DNA from: an uncultured Muribaculaceae bacterium
GTDB taxonomy: Bacteria; Bacteroidota; Bacteroidia; Bacteroidales; Muribaculaceae
Direction: 5' to 3'
Length of the DNA: 19,481 bases
Assembly: GCA_910584525.1 (NCBI GenBank)
Contig: CAJUAT010000050.1
Coordinates: 1-19,481 of the forward strand
Under the pieces are notes generated by a model. The model had not been told where the DNA came from, did not search any database, and worked only from the letters and a program-made list of their open reading frames with translations. This document shows, piece after piece, positions 1 through 7,814 of the stretch. A program made the translations under genes and the position numbers. The stretch's first letter is position 1. Each line of letters starts with the position of its first letter.

Positions 1-31
1 TATTTTTATATCTTAAAAGACTTTTTATGTT

Positions 32-65
32 TTTGAAATAAGTTTAAATCACTTCCTTAATTTTG
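32..65 (+). promoter_or_regulatory. Bacteroidetes-type promoter for the candidate sRNA
   Basis: TTTG at 32-35 is followed after 22 bases by TAATTTTG at 58-65, an exact match to the Bacteroidetes -7 consensus TAnnTTTG. The spacing is close to the usual 19-21 bases. Transcription would start near 70, just before the first hairpin of the candidate RNA. The 13-base core TTAATTTTGTGAC recurs at 232-244. Confidence 0.6.
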
Positions 66-69
66 TGAC

Positions 70-215
70 CGGTATGATACTTCGCCTATAGTTTGAAGTT
101 TTTAGGGCGAAGCTTATTCCTGTTAGTCTACAGACTACAGATTATCATAGCAGGAATAAAGGTTGTTGATGGTTCTGCCTCCCGAGACGTGAGTCTAGCG
201 GGGCAGAATTTTTTA
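70..215 (+). ncRNA. Candidate small RNA with own promoter and intrinsic terminator
   Basis: I found no protein gene here, but the stretch has the parts of a standalone RNA gene. After the promoter at 32-65 there is hairpin 1, in which CTTCGCC (80-86) pairs with GGCGAAG (106-112). Hairpin 2 pairs TTATTCCTG (114-122) with CAGGAATAA (151-159) and holds a small inner hairpin, TAGTC/GACTA (124-128/133-137), with a TACA loop. A terminator at 173-214 follows. The whole is about 145 nt. I do not recognise an RNA family. The gene downstream has its own promoter copy after the terminator, so this looks separate from an ordinary 5' leader. It could still be an attenuated leader of the glycosyltransferase operon. 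The fold and promoter match are visible in the sequence; the existence of a transcript is inferred. Confidence 0.55.
173..214 (+). terminator. Intrinsic terminator of the candidate sRNA
   Basis: TTCTGCC (173-179) pairs with GGCAGAA (202-208). The stem continues through a T-G wobble and two mismatches to AGAC/GTCT (185-188/193-196), closed by a GTGA (GNRA) tetraloop. Six T residues at 209-214 follow at once. This is the classic layout of a factor-independent terminator reading on the plus strand. Confidence 0.7.
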
Positions 216-232
216 TTATCCTCGCTTTTTAT

Positions 233-240
233 TAATTTTG
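233..240 (+). promoter_or_regulatory. -7 box for the glycosyltransferase/porZ operon
   Basis: TAATTTTG exactly matches TAnnTTTG and lies inside a 13-base exact copy of the upstream promoter core (TTAATTTTGTGAC, 232-244). There is no good -33 TTTG. The T-run at 209-214, which also ends the upstream terminator, sits at roughly the right distance. Transcription would start near 245, leaving a leader of about 45 bases before the ATG at 292. Confidence 0.5.
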
Positions 241-291
241 TGACTAATAAATTGTTTATTGGAAGTCGTAACCACGGTTTCTTTATTTATT

Positions 292-2109
292 ATGATTGAC
301 AGAGGAAGAATGTGCGGTTCGCCGACATTGTGGCGTTGGGAAGAGGAGAAAGTTCTCTATTGGATTCTGGCGCTGTTGTGCTGTGTGGTCTTGCTGCCGT
401 TTTTGGGGCTTGCCGATTTCAACACCAAGGGAGAGCCCCGTGAGGCGGTGGTGGCCTTGTCGATGCTGCAGAGCGGCGACTGGATATTGCCTGTCAACAA
501 TGGGGGAGAGATGCCTTACAAGCCTCCATTGTTTCATTGGCTGGTGGCCATATGCTCATGGTTCACCGGCGGCGAGGTTAACGAATACAGTTCGCGACTG
601 CCGTCGGCGTTGTCGCTGATAGCCCTGACACTCGGCACTTTCGTGTTTTTCCGCCGGCGTTGCGGCCTGCACACCGCCTTTGTGACCGCACTGCTTACAT
701 TCACATCGCTGGAGTTGCACCGTGCCGGAATGAACACGCGCGTGGACATGCTGCTTACCGCATTGACCGCCGGCGCCGTCATGTCGCTCTATTCATGGTA
801 CATCAAAGGTTGCCGCCGTGTTCCGTGGGGAGCCATTCTTCTGATGAGCATGGCCACCCTTACCAAGGGACCTGTAGGCGTGCTTGTCCCATGTCTGGTA
901 TGCGGGGTGTTCATGCTCCTGCGTGGCATGAATTTCTTCAAGGCGGCACTCTGGATGATCCTGTGGGGTGTGATGTCGCTTATCATACCTTTGTGCTGGT
1001 ATGTCGCCGCGTATGGGCGCGGAGGACAGGAATTTCTCGACCTCGTGATGGAGGAAAACTTCGGCCGCATGACAAGCACCATGTCATACGATTCATGTGT
1101 CAATCCATGGCCTTACAATATATTGTCGCTGATAACGGGCTGGATACCCTGGACACTTGCCGCCCTTATGTCGCTTGCCGCTCTGCGGCGCTCCGATTTC
1201 AGATGGAATACCGCCGGAATCATTCCTCGGCTCAAGGCGTGGCTGAAAAGCGTGAAACCAGTAAGGCTTATGGCACTCACGGCGGTGACCGTGATTTTCG
1301 TGTTTTATTGTTTTCCTCAGAGCAAACGGAGCGTATATCTGATGCCGCTGTATCCATTCATGGCTCTATTCATGACAGAGCTTCTGGAGTGGACGGCTAA
1401 GCGTAAGAAAGTGCTGGTGCAGGCTTTCGGGGATGTGATTGCCGGGGTGGGGATACTGCTTACGGCGGTGTTCATAGCAGTCAAGGCAGGCGTAGTTCCC
1501 GACACGTTGGTTGACCATGGCCGACACGGAGCCCAGAATGCGGCCATGTTGCAGGCATTGCGCGACAGCGGCGGATTCATGATATGGCTATGGACGGCAT
1601 GTGCTCCCGCGGGCGCCTTGTTATGGTGGTGGCGCTGGCGCAGCCGCGGCGAAACATGGCGGCGACTGTCGGCGATAGCAGTGACCATTTGCGGCATATA
1701 CATGACGCTTGCGGGCGTATGGCAGCCCGCCGTGCTGAATGTGCGCTCCGCCAAACCTGTGGCACGGCAGATTACGGAACTCCTCGCTCCCCAGGCTCAA
1801 ATCTATGAACTGATAGGATATGCGGAGTTTCAGGCCGGTGACCCGGTACACTTCTTCGAGCTCAATTTCTATATGGGCGACAGGATACTCAATTTCGTCA
1901 GGGAACATCCGCGCAGCGGATTCCTGATAGTTTCCGACGACGATGTAAGAGACTATCTTCCGCAGCTCGAGCAGCAGGGGTATCGTTTCATGCCGGTTGC
2001 CGATACGGAAAGGCCGTTGATGAAGCTGCCGTCAAAAGTGATGGCTTTCGAGCGCTCGGGAGCCGACAAGCCGGTAACCCTTACCGACATGCATCCGGCC
2101 AATCAATAA
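292..2109 (+). CDS. ArnT/PMT-like GT-C family membrane glycosyltransferase
   Basis: This 605-residue polytopic inner-membrane protein belongs to the dolichyl-phosphate-mannose/ArnT-like (PMT_2) glycosyltransferases. These move a sugar from a polyprenyl-phosphate donor to lipid A or another acceptor on the periplasmic side. After the first membrane segment comes the expected first-loop pattern: an acidic site (DFNTKGEPREA), then LQSGDWILPVNNGG, then YKPPLFHWLVA, then a conserved S-R-L-P-S. RAGMNTRVDML fits the next family motif. A soluble periplasmic C-terminal part follows the last helices (about residue 480 onward). I chose ATG 292. An in-frame TTG at 259 adds 11 unlikely residues, and ATG 310, preceded by purine-rich AGAGGAAGA, is a real alternative. 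The next gene starts 7 bases after the stop, so the two are probably co-transcribed. Sugar and acceptor cannot be told from sequence, so no symbol is given. Confidence 0.85.
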   Translation: MIDRGRMCGSPTLWRWEEEKVLYWILALLCCVVLLPFLGLADFNTKGEPREAVVALSMLQSGDWILPVNNGGEMPYKPPLFHWLVAICSWFTGGEVNEYSSRLPSALSLIALTLGTFVFFRRRCGLHTAFVTALLTFTSLELHRAGMNTRVDMLLTALTAGAVMSLYSWYIKGCRRVPWGAILLMSMATLTKGPVGVLVPCLVCGVFMLLRGMNFFKAALWMILWGVMSLIIPLCWYVAAYGRGGQEFLDLVMEENFGRMTSTMSYDSCVNPWPYNILSLITGWIPWTLAALMSLAALRRSDFRWNTAGIIPRLKAWLKSVKPVRLMALTAVTVIFVFYCFPQSKRSVYLMPLYPFMALFMTELLEWTAKRKKVLVQAFGDVIAGVGILLTAVFIAVKAGVVPDTLVDHGRHGAQNAAMLQALRDSGGFMIWLWTACAPAGALLWWWRWRSRGETWRRLSAIAVTICGIYMTLAGVWQPAVLNVRSAKPVARQITELLAPQAQIYELIGYAEFQAGDPVHFFELNFYMGDRILNFVREHPRSGFLIVSDDDVRDYLPQLEQQGYRFMPVADTERPLMKLPSKVMAFERSGADKPVTLTDMHPANQ

Positions 2110-2116
2110 CGACATT

Positions 2117-3544
2117 ATGCGGAGGAGCACGCTGTACACACTCACGCTGCTTTATCTATGGATACCGGTGGCGATATTTCTGCTCACATGGATAAATCCA
2201 TGGATAGGTATTCCATGTTTTCTGCTCGGTAGCTGGATGACGTTATACGCCTACAGAGGAGTCGGAGGTCAAGTGCCGTTCGGAGGGTGGCCCCGGGAGG
2301 TGCTGATTGTGCTGATGATTTTGCTGTGGGTGATGGTGAACGGTGTGGGAGGCTTCTGGTATCAGACGGCCGACCATATGTTCCGGAACCAGGTATTTAT
2401 CAATCTTGTGGATTATGAATGGCCGATACACGACGGGGAGGGGCATGTGCTGTGTTATTTCTGGGGCTTCTGGGCATTGCCGGCTGTAGTAGCCAAGGCA
2501 GCCGGCATGTATATGGCGGGATATGCCTTTCAGGTGTTGTGGGAGGCCGCGGGCATATGGCTGGCCTTGAGATGCACCTTCATCTTCATCAACAAAGGGG
2601 TAAGGGCGAGAGTGCTGCTGGTGATGATTGTGTTCGGAGGCGCCGAACTGCTGCGCAATATGTTGGAGATATGGTTTGAGCCTTTCGGCATCGGCTGGTA
2701 TACGTATTGCGACGACATCTTCTTCTACAGCTATCCCACTACTCTGTTGGCGTTTAATTTCAACCAGATGTGCGGAGCTATGGCCGCCACGGCGCTCGTG
2801 TTGCTTGACAGTAAGCCGGGGCGCAGCGCTGTAGCCGTGGGTATGCTTGCGTTTTCCGCTCCTTTTGCCTGTATGGCGTTGTTTCCCGTGGCTTTATGGC
2901 AGATTGGGCGTCATGCCTTCGCAGTGCGCAACGTATGGAAAATCATGGGCAGGATTTTCAGCATCTGGAATGTCGGAACGACGGCGGTATGCTTCCCGGT
3001 TCTCTATTATCTGTCGCTTACAGACTCGCGGATGCTGCCGGGGTATCTGCCCGACTCATGGATATGGTATGGGCTTGTCACGACGCTCCTATTCGGTCTT
3101 GGGTTGTGGTTACCCTTCATATGGGATTCGGTGAAGCGATATGCGCCGTTCTGGATTATGGTGGCGACGGTGGCGGCGGCATTCTGTCTGCAGATGTCGA
3201 CCAATCCGGACCTCAGGTCGAGGATATGGGTGCCTCTGTTAATGCTTCTCATCATGGAAGTTGGTAAGGAGGTATGTCGCTGGGAATGGCTGGGGGCGTG
3301 GCGGCGAAGTCTGTTGGGACTGGCATTGCTGCTCGGAACATGGCCCTCGTTCTCCTGGGTGTGCGGCGATTGGTGGTGCGGATTCACGGAGCCGTTCGTA
3401 TCCTACCGCAGATATCTCATATCGCGTACAGTGTTCACTCTTCCCATCGACTCATTCAGAGACCATTTTGTCGGGACACTGCCGCACAATCAAATCATAG
3501 TAGGGAATCTTGACAGCAGTCCGGCCATTGAACCGGAACAATAA
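2117..3544 (+). CDS. Polytopic membrane protein, possible GT-C-like enzyme
   Basis: I do not recognise a named family for this 475-residue, highly hydrophobic protein with about ten membrane segments. It has a soluble loop after the second or third helix containing GGFWYQ, ADHMFRNQVF, NLVDYEWP and LCYFWGFW. The same pattern appears in the protein encoded at 6375-7814 (GGVFWQ, WDHGFRNGVF, DLVNHPWP, LCYYFGFW). Both also share a P-D-x-x-x-R-x-x-x-P stretch near residue 375 and an H-D/N-x-F-V/I-G motif close to the C terminus. The two are clear paralogues of nearly equal length. The acidic first loop and many helices suggest a glycosyltransferase-C-like fold, but that is inference. The ATG lies 7 bases after the upstream stop, inside an operon with the ArnT-like gene and porZ. 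Confidence 0.75.
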   Translation: MRRSTLYTLTLLYLWIPVAIFLLTWINPWIGIPCFLLGSWMTLYAYRGVGGQVPFGGWPREVLIVLMILLWVMVNGVGGFWYQTADHMFRNQVFINLVDYEWPIHDGEGHVLCYFWGFWALPAVVAKAAGMYMAGYAFQVLWEAAGIWLALRCTFIFINKGVRARVLLVMIVFGGAELLRNMLEIWFEPFGIGWYTYCDDIFFYSYPTTLLAFNFNQMCGAMAATALVLLDSKPGRSAVAVGMLAFSAPFACMALFPVALWQIGRHAFAVRNVWKIMGRIFSIWNVGTTAVCFPVLYYLSLTDSRMLPGYLPDSWIWYGLVTTLLFGLGLWLPFIWDSVKRYAPFWIMVATVAAAFCLQMSTNPDLRSRIWVPLLMLLIMEVGKEVCRWEWLGAWRRSLLGLALLLGTWPSFSWVCGDWWCGFTEPFVSYRRYLISRTVFTLPIDSFRDHFVGTLPHNQIIVGNLDSSPAIEPEQ

Positions 3545-3602
3545 CGACTCATTGTATTTCGTTAAAAAGAGAGGTAAATACCCTCATATCAGAACATCCT
3601 AC

Positions 3603-6341
3603 ATGCTTACAAAAGCTTTTTTCAGAATAATGGCCATAGCGGCGATAGCCGCGGCGGCCAATGCAGCAACACCGGCGGCAGTATGTCAGAACATATCGGC
3701 CAACGACACATGGAAGAACTATACGGCCTTTGACTGCCAGCCGAGAAAAATCCTTGACGGTAACAGATATACTTATTTTCTGGTATATCAGACATATTAC
3801 AGTCCTACGGCTTACAAACGGGGAAGCGAGCCGCTTGCCGACTATGGCGATCCGGTGCTGGGTCTGTTATATTACGACAAGCAGAACCCGACGGCAGGCA
3901 TAAGGTCGGCGCATGAACTGGGTCGCTTCAACACGGGGCAGATAAGCAACGCGGCTTATAATCCCCGAGGTGGCTGTCTGCTGATAGCTTACAGCGACGG
4001 AGCCATCGACATAGTGCGCGACAATGGTAAGATCGACAATATCACCACGCTCAAGGAGCGTTCGGTGCCATTCCCGGTGTCGGCCCGCAACATATCGTTC
4101 GCTCTCGAGAACAATGACGCATGGATAGCCACCAGCTATGGCTTCATACATGTAGACTGCGATGCCGCTAAGGTTCTCGAGGCTGTCGACCTGGGTATGT
4201 CGGTGACCGACATCTGTCGCGTGGGCGACAAGGTAGTGGCCATTACCCAGCAGAGTGCCGGTACCGCCAACGAGCTTTATGAGGCTGACGCCACCAAGAC
4301 GCTCCGCTCCCGCGCCGACTTCGTGCGCAAGGAGATGCCCGTAGACCAGCTTGACTTCATAATGCCCGTGGGCAACGACGCTTTCGCTCTGCTTACGAAC
4401 CGTACACAGCTGTCCATGGCCAAACGTGACGTAGACGGCAAATGGTCGCTGTCTAATTACATTACCGACGACGGTTTCCGTAATCAGCTCGTCAATACGA
4501 CGGAGAACGGCAGTTACGTCGGCGAAATCAACCGCAGGTCGTTCGTGTTCAAGGACAATGAGAACAATCTTGTCCTTACCTCCTCGGGGTATTACATATT
4601 CTCCAAGAATACGGCCTACCATATAGCCAGCAGCCCGGGGGATGACGGGAATCTCAAGATCGAGCAGCGTAATTTTGCGGTGACATATCCGACGTGGACT
4701 GGTACGAACGACTTTGAGAATTTCTGGTTCTACGACCACCGCCAGGGTTTCCATTGCGACAAGGCCGAGGGTTACGGTGCAGCCGCCACATGGACGCGCG
4801 GCGACATTCTGGTGCCGGATGCCCCGGTTGGGCTGGTATACGCAAGACTTGATTATTCGCCCAAGCATGGTGTGCTCGTGAGCAACAACGGTACGCCTAC
4901 CGACAGACATAACGAAGCCCGTGTGAATCCCATGTTGATAAGCGGTTACAAGAACGGCCGTTGGACCAATTATTGTCCGGCCTATCCCGTAAACATTCCG
5001 GCCAGCGCTCAGTCAGGCGGTTATCTCAACGAATTGTTCAATGCGCAGACCAACAATTACGATCCTTATCCTCTTGCTGACCCGATGGGACTAACCGTAG
5101 ACCCTCTCTATCCGGAATATGTATATGCCGGCTCGATATGGAACGGAATGGTCGCACTCAATCTCGACAAACGCAACAGCGATGTTCTGCACTTCGCCAC
5201 GAAAGTCGATGCTCATAATTATTATGCCAATTTCGTGTCCATGTTCCCTCAGCAATGGGCTTCCTACAGTTATCTATGGCCGATGGGACACGATGCCGAC
5301 AATACGATATGGATGTATTACCCCGACCTCAACTCCGGTTTCTATGGCGAGGGAAATGGCGTACATCTGTTTTACTGGACTGCCCAAAACCGCAAGAATG
5401 CCCTTGAGACCAACAGTGCTGATGGCGACAGCGGCTGGAAACGGATTTTCGTACCGGAATCGCATGGCGTCAGCAACGATTTCTGTTCTTATGCCGTGGC
5501 CTTGAAATATATGGGCAACAGAAACAAACTTCTTATGGCCAAGCGCAAGGATGCTATAATGGTGTTGGACCATAATGGGACTCTCGAGAATACCGGCGAC
5601 GACAAATATTGGCAGATTACCAAAATCATAGATAACAATGGCGTGACCTATTCCAAGTGGGGATATATATATGGAGTTGTAGAGAATCCCAATAGCGGGA
5701 AGGTATTTGTGATGACCGGTATGGGGCTTTATGAGGTCAATCCATCGTCGTGCAGCGGGAACGTCATCAAGGGCGAGGAGTTCAGCATCACCAATCCGGA
5801 TGGCAGCAAAACCAAGGTGATTCCTTCGATGATTGTGCGAAGCATAAAATTCGACGAGTACGGGCGATGCTGGATAGCAACCGACAGCAATGGCGTATAT
5901 TGCGTATCGGCCGACCAGACAAAGGCGATAGCCCATTACCACATGCGCAATTCCACGCTACCATCGAATGAAATCAATGATGTATGCTGGAATCCTGACA
6001 CTCAGGAGCTTGTGATTGCCACCACGCGGGGCATATGCTCCGTACGGCCCGATGCTCCCGATGCCTCCGGCATAGAGGCCGGCGGCAAACCTTACCTGTA
6101 TCCTGCCGCTGTGAATCCCGACTTTGCCGGCTCGGTGGTGCTGCACAATATCCCCCAGGGCTCCAGCATCGAGGTTCAGAATGCTGCCGGCAAGGTGGTG
6201 CGAAGTCTCGGCATGACCTCCAACGGCCGTTTGGTATGGGATCTCCGCGACAATGACGGCAACAGCATTTCAACCGGTGTATACCGACTCATGGATACAT
6301 CGGGACTAATCAACGACATGTCGCTGCCGGTTGTGAAATAA
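3603..6341 (+). CDS. porZ: PorZ-like type IX secretion protein with C-terminal sorting-type domain
   Basis: This 912-residue exported protein starts at ATG 3603, chosen because it gives a good signal peptide (basic MLTKAFFR, then an Ala-rich core ending near residue 21). An in-frame ATG at 3510 overlaps the previous gene and hides the signal. The mature protein begins with W-K-N-Y, then propeller-like repeats such as ISNAAYNPRGGCLLIAYSDG and GRCWIATDSNGVYCVSADQ. These resemble the two beta-propellers of Porphyromonas PorZ, about 780 residues, which feeds anionic LPS to the PorU sortase at the outer membrane. The last 75 or so residues form a FlgD-like/type IX C-terminal domain: YPAAVNPDFAG, IEVQNAAGKVV, WDLRDNDGN, STGVYRL, ending PVVK. 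The usual YPNPV is altered to YPAAV. The protein is longer than PorZ, with extra sequence between the propeller regions. It might instead be another secreted propeller protein, but the N-terminal and C-terminal resemblance favours PorZ. Confidence 0.7.
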   Translation: MLTKAFFRIMAIAAIAAAANAATPAAVCQNISANDTWKNYTAFDCQPRKILDGNRYTYFLVYQTYYSPTAYKRGSEPLADYGDPVLGLLYYDKQNPTAGIRSAHELGRFNTGQISNAAYNPRGGCLLIAYSDGAIDIVRDNGKIDNITTLKERSVPFPVSARNISFALENNDAWIATSYGFIHVDCDAAKVLEAVDLGMSVTDICRVGDKVVAITQQSAGTANELYEADATKTLRSRADFVRKEMPVDQLDFIMPVGNDAFALLTNRTQLSMAKRDVDGKWSLSNYITDDGFRNQLVNTTENGSYVGEINRRSFVFKDNENNLVLTSSGYYIFSKNTAYHIASSPGDDGNLKIEQRNFAVTYPTWTGTNDFENFWFYDHRQGFHCDKAEGYGAAATWTRGDILVPDAPVGLVYARLDYSPKHGVLVSNNGTPTDRHNEARVNPMLISGYKNGRWTNYCPAYPVNIPASAQSGGYLNELFNAQTNNYDPYPLADPMGLTVDPLYPEYVYAGSIWNGMVALNLDKRNSDVLHFATKVDAHNYYANFVSMFPQQWASYSYLWPMGHDADNTIWMYYPDLNSGFYGEGNGVHLFYWTAQNRKNALETNSADGDSGWKRIFVPESHGVSNDFCSYAVALKYMGNRNKLLMAKRKDAIMVLDHNGTLENTGDDKYWQITKIIDNNGVTYSKWGYIYGVVENPNSGKVFVMTGMGLYEVNPSSCSGNVIKGEEFSITNPDGSKTKVIPSMIVRSIKFDEYGRCWIATDSNGVYCVSADQTKAIAHYHMRNSTLPSNEINDVCWNPDTQELVIATTRGICSVRPDAPDASGIEAGGKPYLYPAAVNPDFAGSVVLHNIPQGSSIEVQNAAGKVVRSLGMTSNGRLVWDLRDNDGNSISTGVYRLMDTSGLINDMSLPVVK

Positions 6342-6363
6342 TTGAAATTTTAAGAAACGCGTC

Positions 6364-6395
6364 AAGAGGGTGTGTCAAGATAGACGCGCCCTCTT
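6364..6395. terminator. Strong hairpin between convergent operons, probably bidirectional terminator
   Basis: AAGAGGGTGTGTC (6364-6376) pairs along all 13 positions, with two G-T wobbles, with GACGCGCCCTCTT (6383-6395) around the loop AAGATA. The stem includes the stop and last codons of the minus-strand gene. On the minus strand the hairpin is followed, after GACGCG, by TTTCTTAAAATTT. On the plus strand no T-run follows. A competing pairing, CGCGTC just upstream (around 6358-6363) with GACGCG (6383-6388), is also possible. Confidence 0.6.
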
Positions 6396-7814
6396 CGGCA
6401 TCAGATAGCGGGCATAGAAGCTATCGGTAGAGCCTATGAAATTGTCGTGGCAGGGATTATCCATGAAAAGCGTGGGATATGGCTCGCTTTTCATGGAGTT
6501 GATTCTGCCGCTATAATATGACAGGTTGTGATACGCCGCTCTGGCATAAACGCCGACTGGTGATATCGCGCCTATTGTAAAGACAAGGATAAAAAGAACT
6601 TTCCGGAGTCTCGGCCATTTCTCGAAACTCAGTGATTTTTTCGCGACCACAATTGTCAGATATAGGAACGACGGGATGGCGCAACGGATTCCCATATCAG
6701 GCGCGTCGCCCAGTCGTGTCCAGCTCAGGATGCACATGGACCCGAACAATAGCCAGAAGGTGTAATCATGCCGGATCTCTTTCCATACGAAGGGGAGATA
6801 GACGCCATAACTCAGCGTGAGAAACAGAATGAATATGAGGAAATCGGCACCAGGGTTCAGGCTGAATCCGGCTGCCCGCCGATTCGACATATAGAATGAT
6901 AAGGTGAGAAGCCCTATGATTGTCGCTCCCAGATTCAGCACACTGAATGCATGCTTCCAGTCTTTAATGGTCCAGACACAAACGGGGAGAACGGTGGCGG
7001 CAGCAGCTATCGGTGAGTATATCGACAATAATGCCCAAGTGAATTCCACCATACCGGCCTTATCCTTCACCTTGAGAAGCAGCATCAGTACAATCCATAT
7101 GGCAATGCCCTGATTATAGATAAAATATAATTGAATGGCGGTGGATGGAGCTGAGAAATATCCGTAACTCAGGTCTTTCAGATCGAACACCGCATTGGCA
7201 AATCCATCATATCCGTCCAAGAGGAGATATGCCACAATATCCCAGCCGCAAAACAGCAAGAATATGAAGAGAATCCGCAATTTTGCGGCACCGGCATATC
7301 TGCAAACCATCATCATGGCTATGGAAGCGCCGATAACGGCATACAGGAGCTGAAAGAGATATCCTGCCTCCATTGAGCCTGTGAGTTTGGCAAACAGTGC
7401 GCTCGGAAGCCAGAAACCAAAATAGTAGCACAGTAATTCTTGCCGGTTCCCTTCATAATCCAACACAGGCCACGGATGATTCACAAGATCAAAAAAGACG
7501 CCGTTCCTGAAGCCGTGGTCCCATTCGTCCTGCCAGAAAACGCCTCCGATACCGGAAAATATGACCCAGCCAAACACCAATGCCAATATCAGGAATATAC
7601 GTTTCTTGTTGAAACCTGGCATACAACCCGTTTGCCGTCTCTCCCGGCTGACGCATGTATTGAAGTAGATGTATATCGCCGCGTATATTATGAAAGCTAT
7701 CAGCGGAACGCTTATCCATAAATGAAACCAACCGCCCAAAAAGAGAATATATGGAATAAGGAGCCATACATAGGCGGCAAAATATAGCGGGGATTCTTTA
7801 CATGCATCTTTCAT
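6375..7814 (-). CDS. Polytopic membrane protein, paralogue of the one at 2117-3544
   Basis: This is a 479-residue protein with about ten or more membrane segments. I start it at the ATG at 7814-7812, because the A-T-G-A there overlaps the stop of the upstream gene by four bases, a usual sign of translational coupling. A longer in-frame start at 7874 would overlap that gene by 64 bases. It shares with the plus-strand protein the loop motifs WQ, DHGFRNGVFFDLVNHPWP and LCYYFGFW, the helix following it (AGYLFQLLYAV against AGYAFQVLWEA), and the C-terminal DNFIGS-type motif. No named family is recognised. The repeated soluble first loop suggests a periplasm-facing enzyme of GT-C type, which is inference. 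It is the last gene of the prfB transcription unit. Confidence 0.75.
   Translation of the reverse strand: MKDACKESPLYFAAYVWLLIPYILFLGGWFHLWISVPLIAFIIYAAIYIYFNTCVSRERRQTGCMPGFNKKRIFLILALVFGWVIFSGIGGVFWQDEWDHGFRNGVFFDLVNHPWPVLDYEGNRQELLCYYFGFWLPSALFAKLTGSMEAGYLFQLLYAVIGASIAMMMVCRYAGAAKLRILFIFLLFCGWDIVAYLLLDGYDGFANAVFDLKDLSYGYFSAPSTAIQLYFIYNQGIAIWIVLMLLLKVKDKAGMVEFTWALLSIYSPIAAAATVLPVCVWTIKDWKHAFSVLNLGATIIGLLTLSFYMSNRRAAGFSLNPGADFLIFILFLTLSYGVYLPFVWKEIRHDYTFWLLFGSMCILSWTRLGDAPDMGIRCAIPSFLYLTIVVAKKSLSFEKWPRLRKVLFILVFTIGAISPVGVYARAAYHNLSYYSGRINSMKSEPYPTLFMDNPCHDNFIGSTDSFYARYLMPKRARLS

Noticed and set aside
259..291. TTG start at 259 for the glycosyltransferase
   Set aside because: It adds 11 residues unlike the family and overlaps the region expected to hold the promoter start and leader. 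ATG 292 or 310 fits better.
3867..4910. 347-codon frame on the minus strand inside the PorZ-like gene
   Set aside because: It is a mirror of the sense gene. Its translation shows no signal, domain or membrane layout, and the sense frame extends through the whole region.
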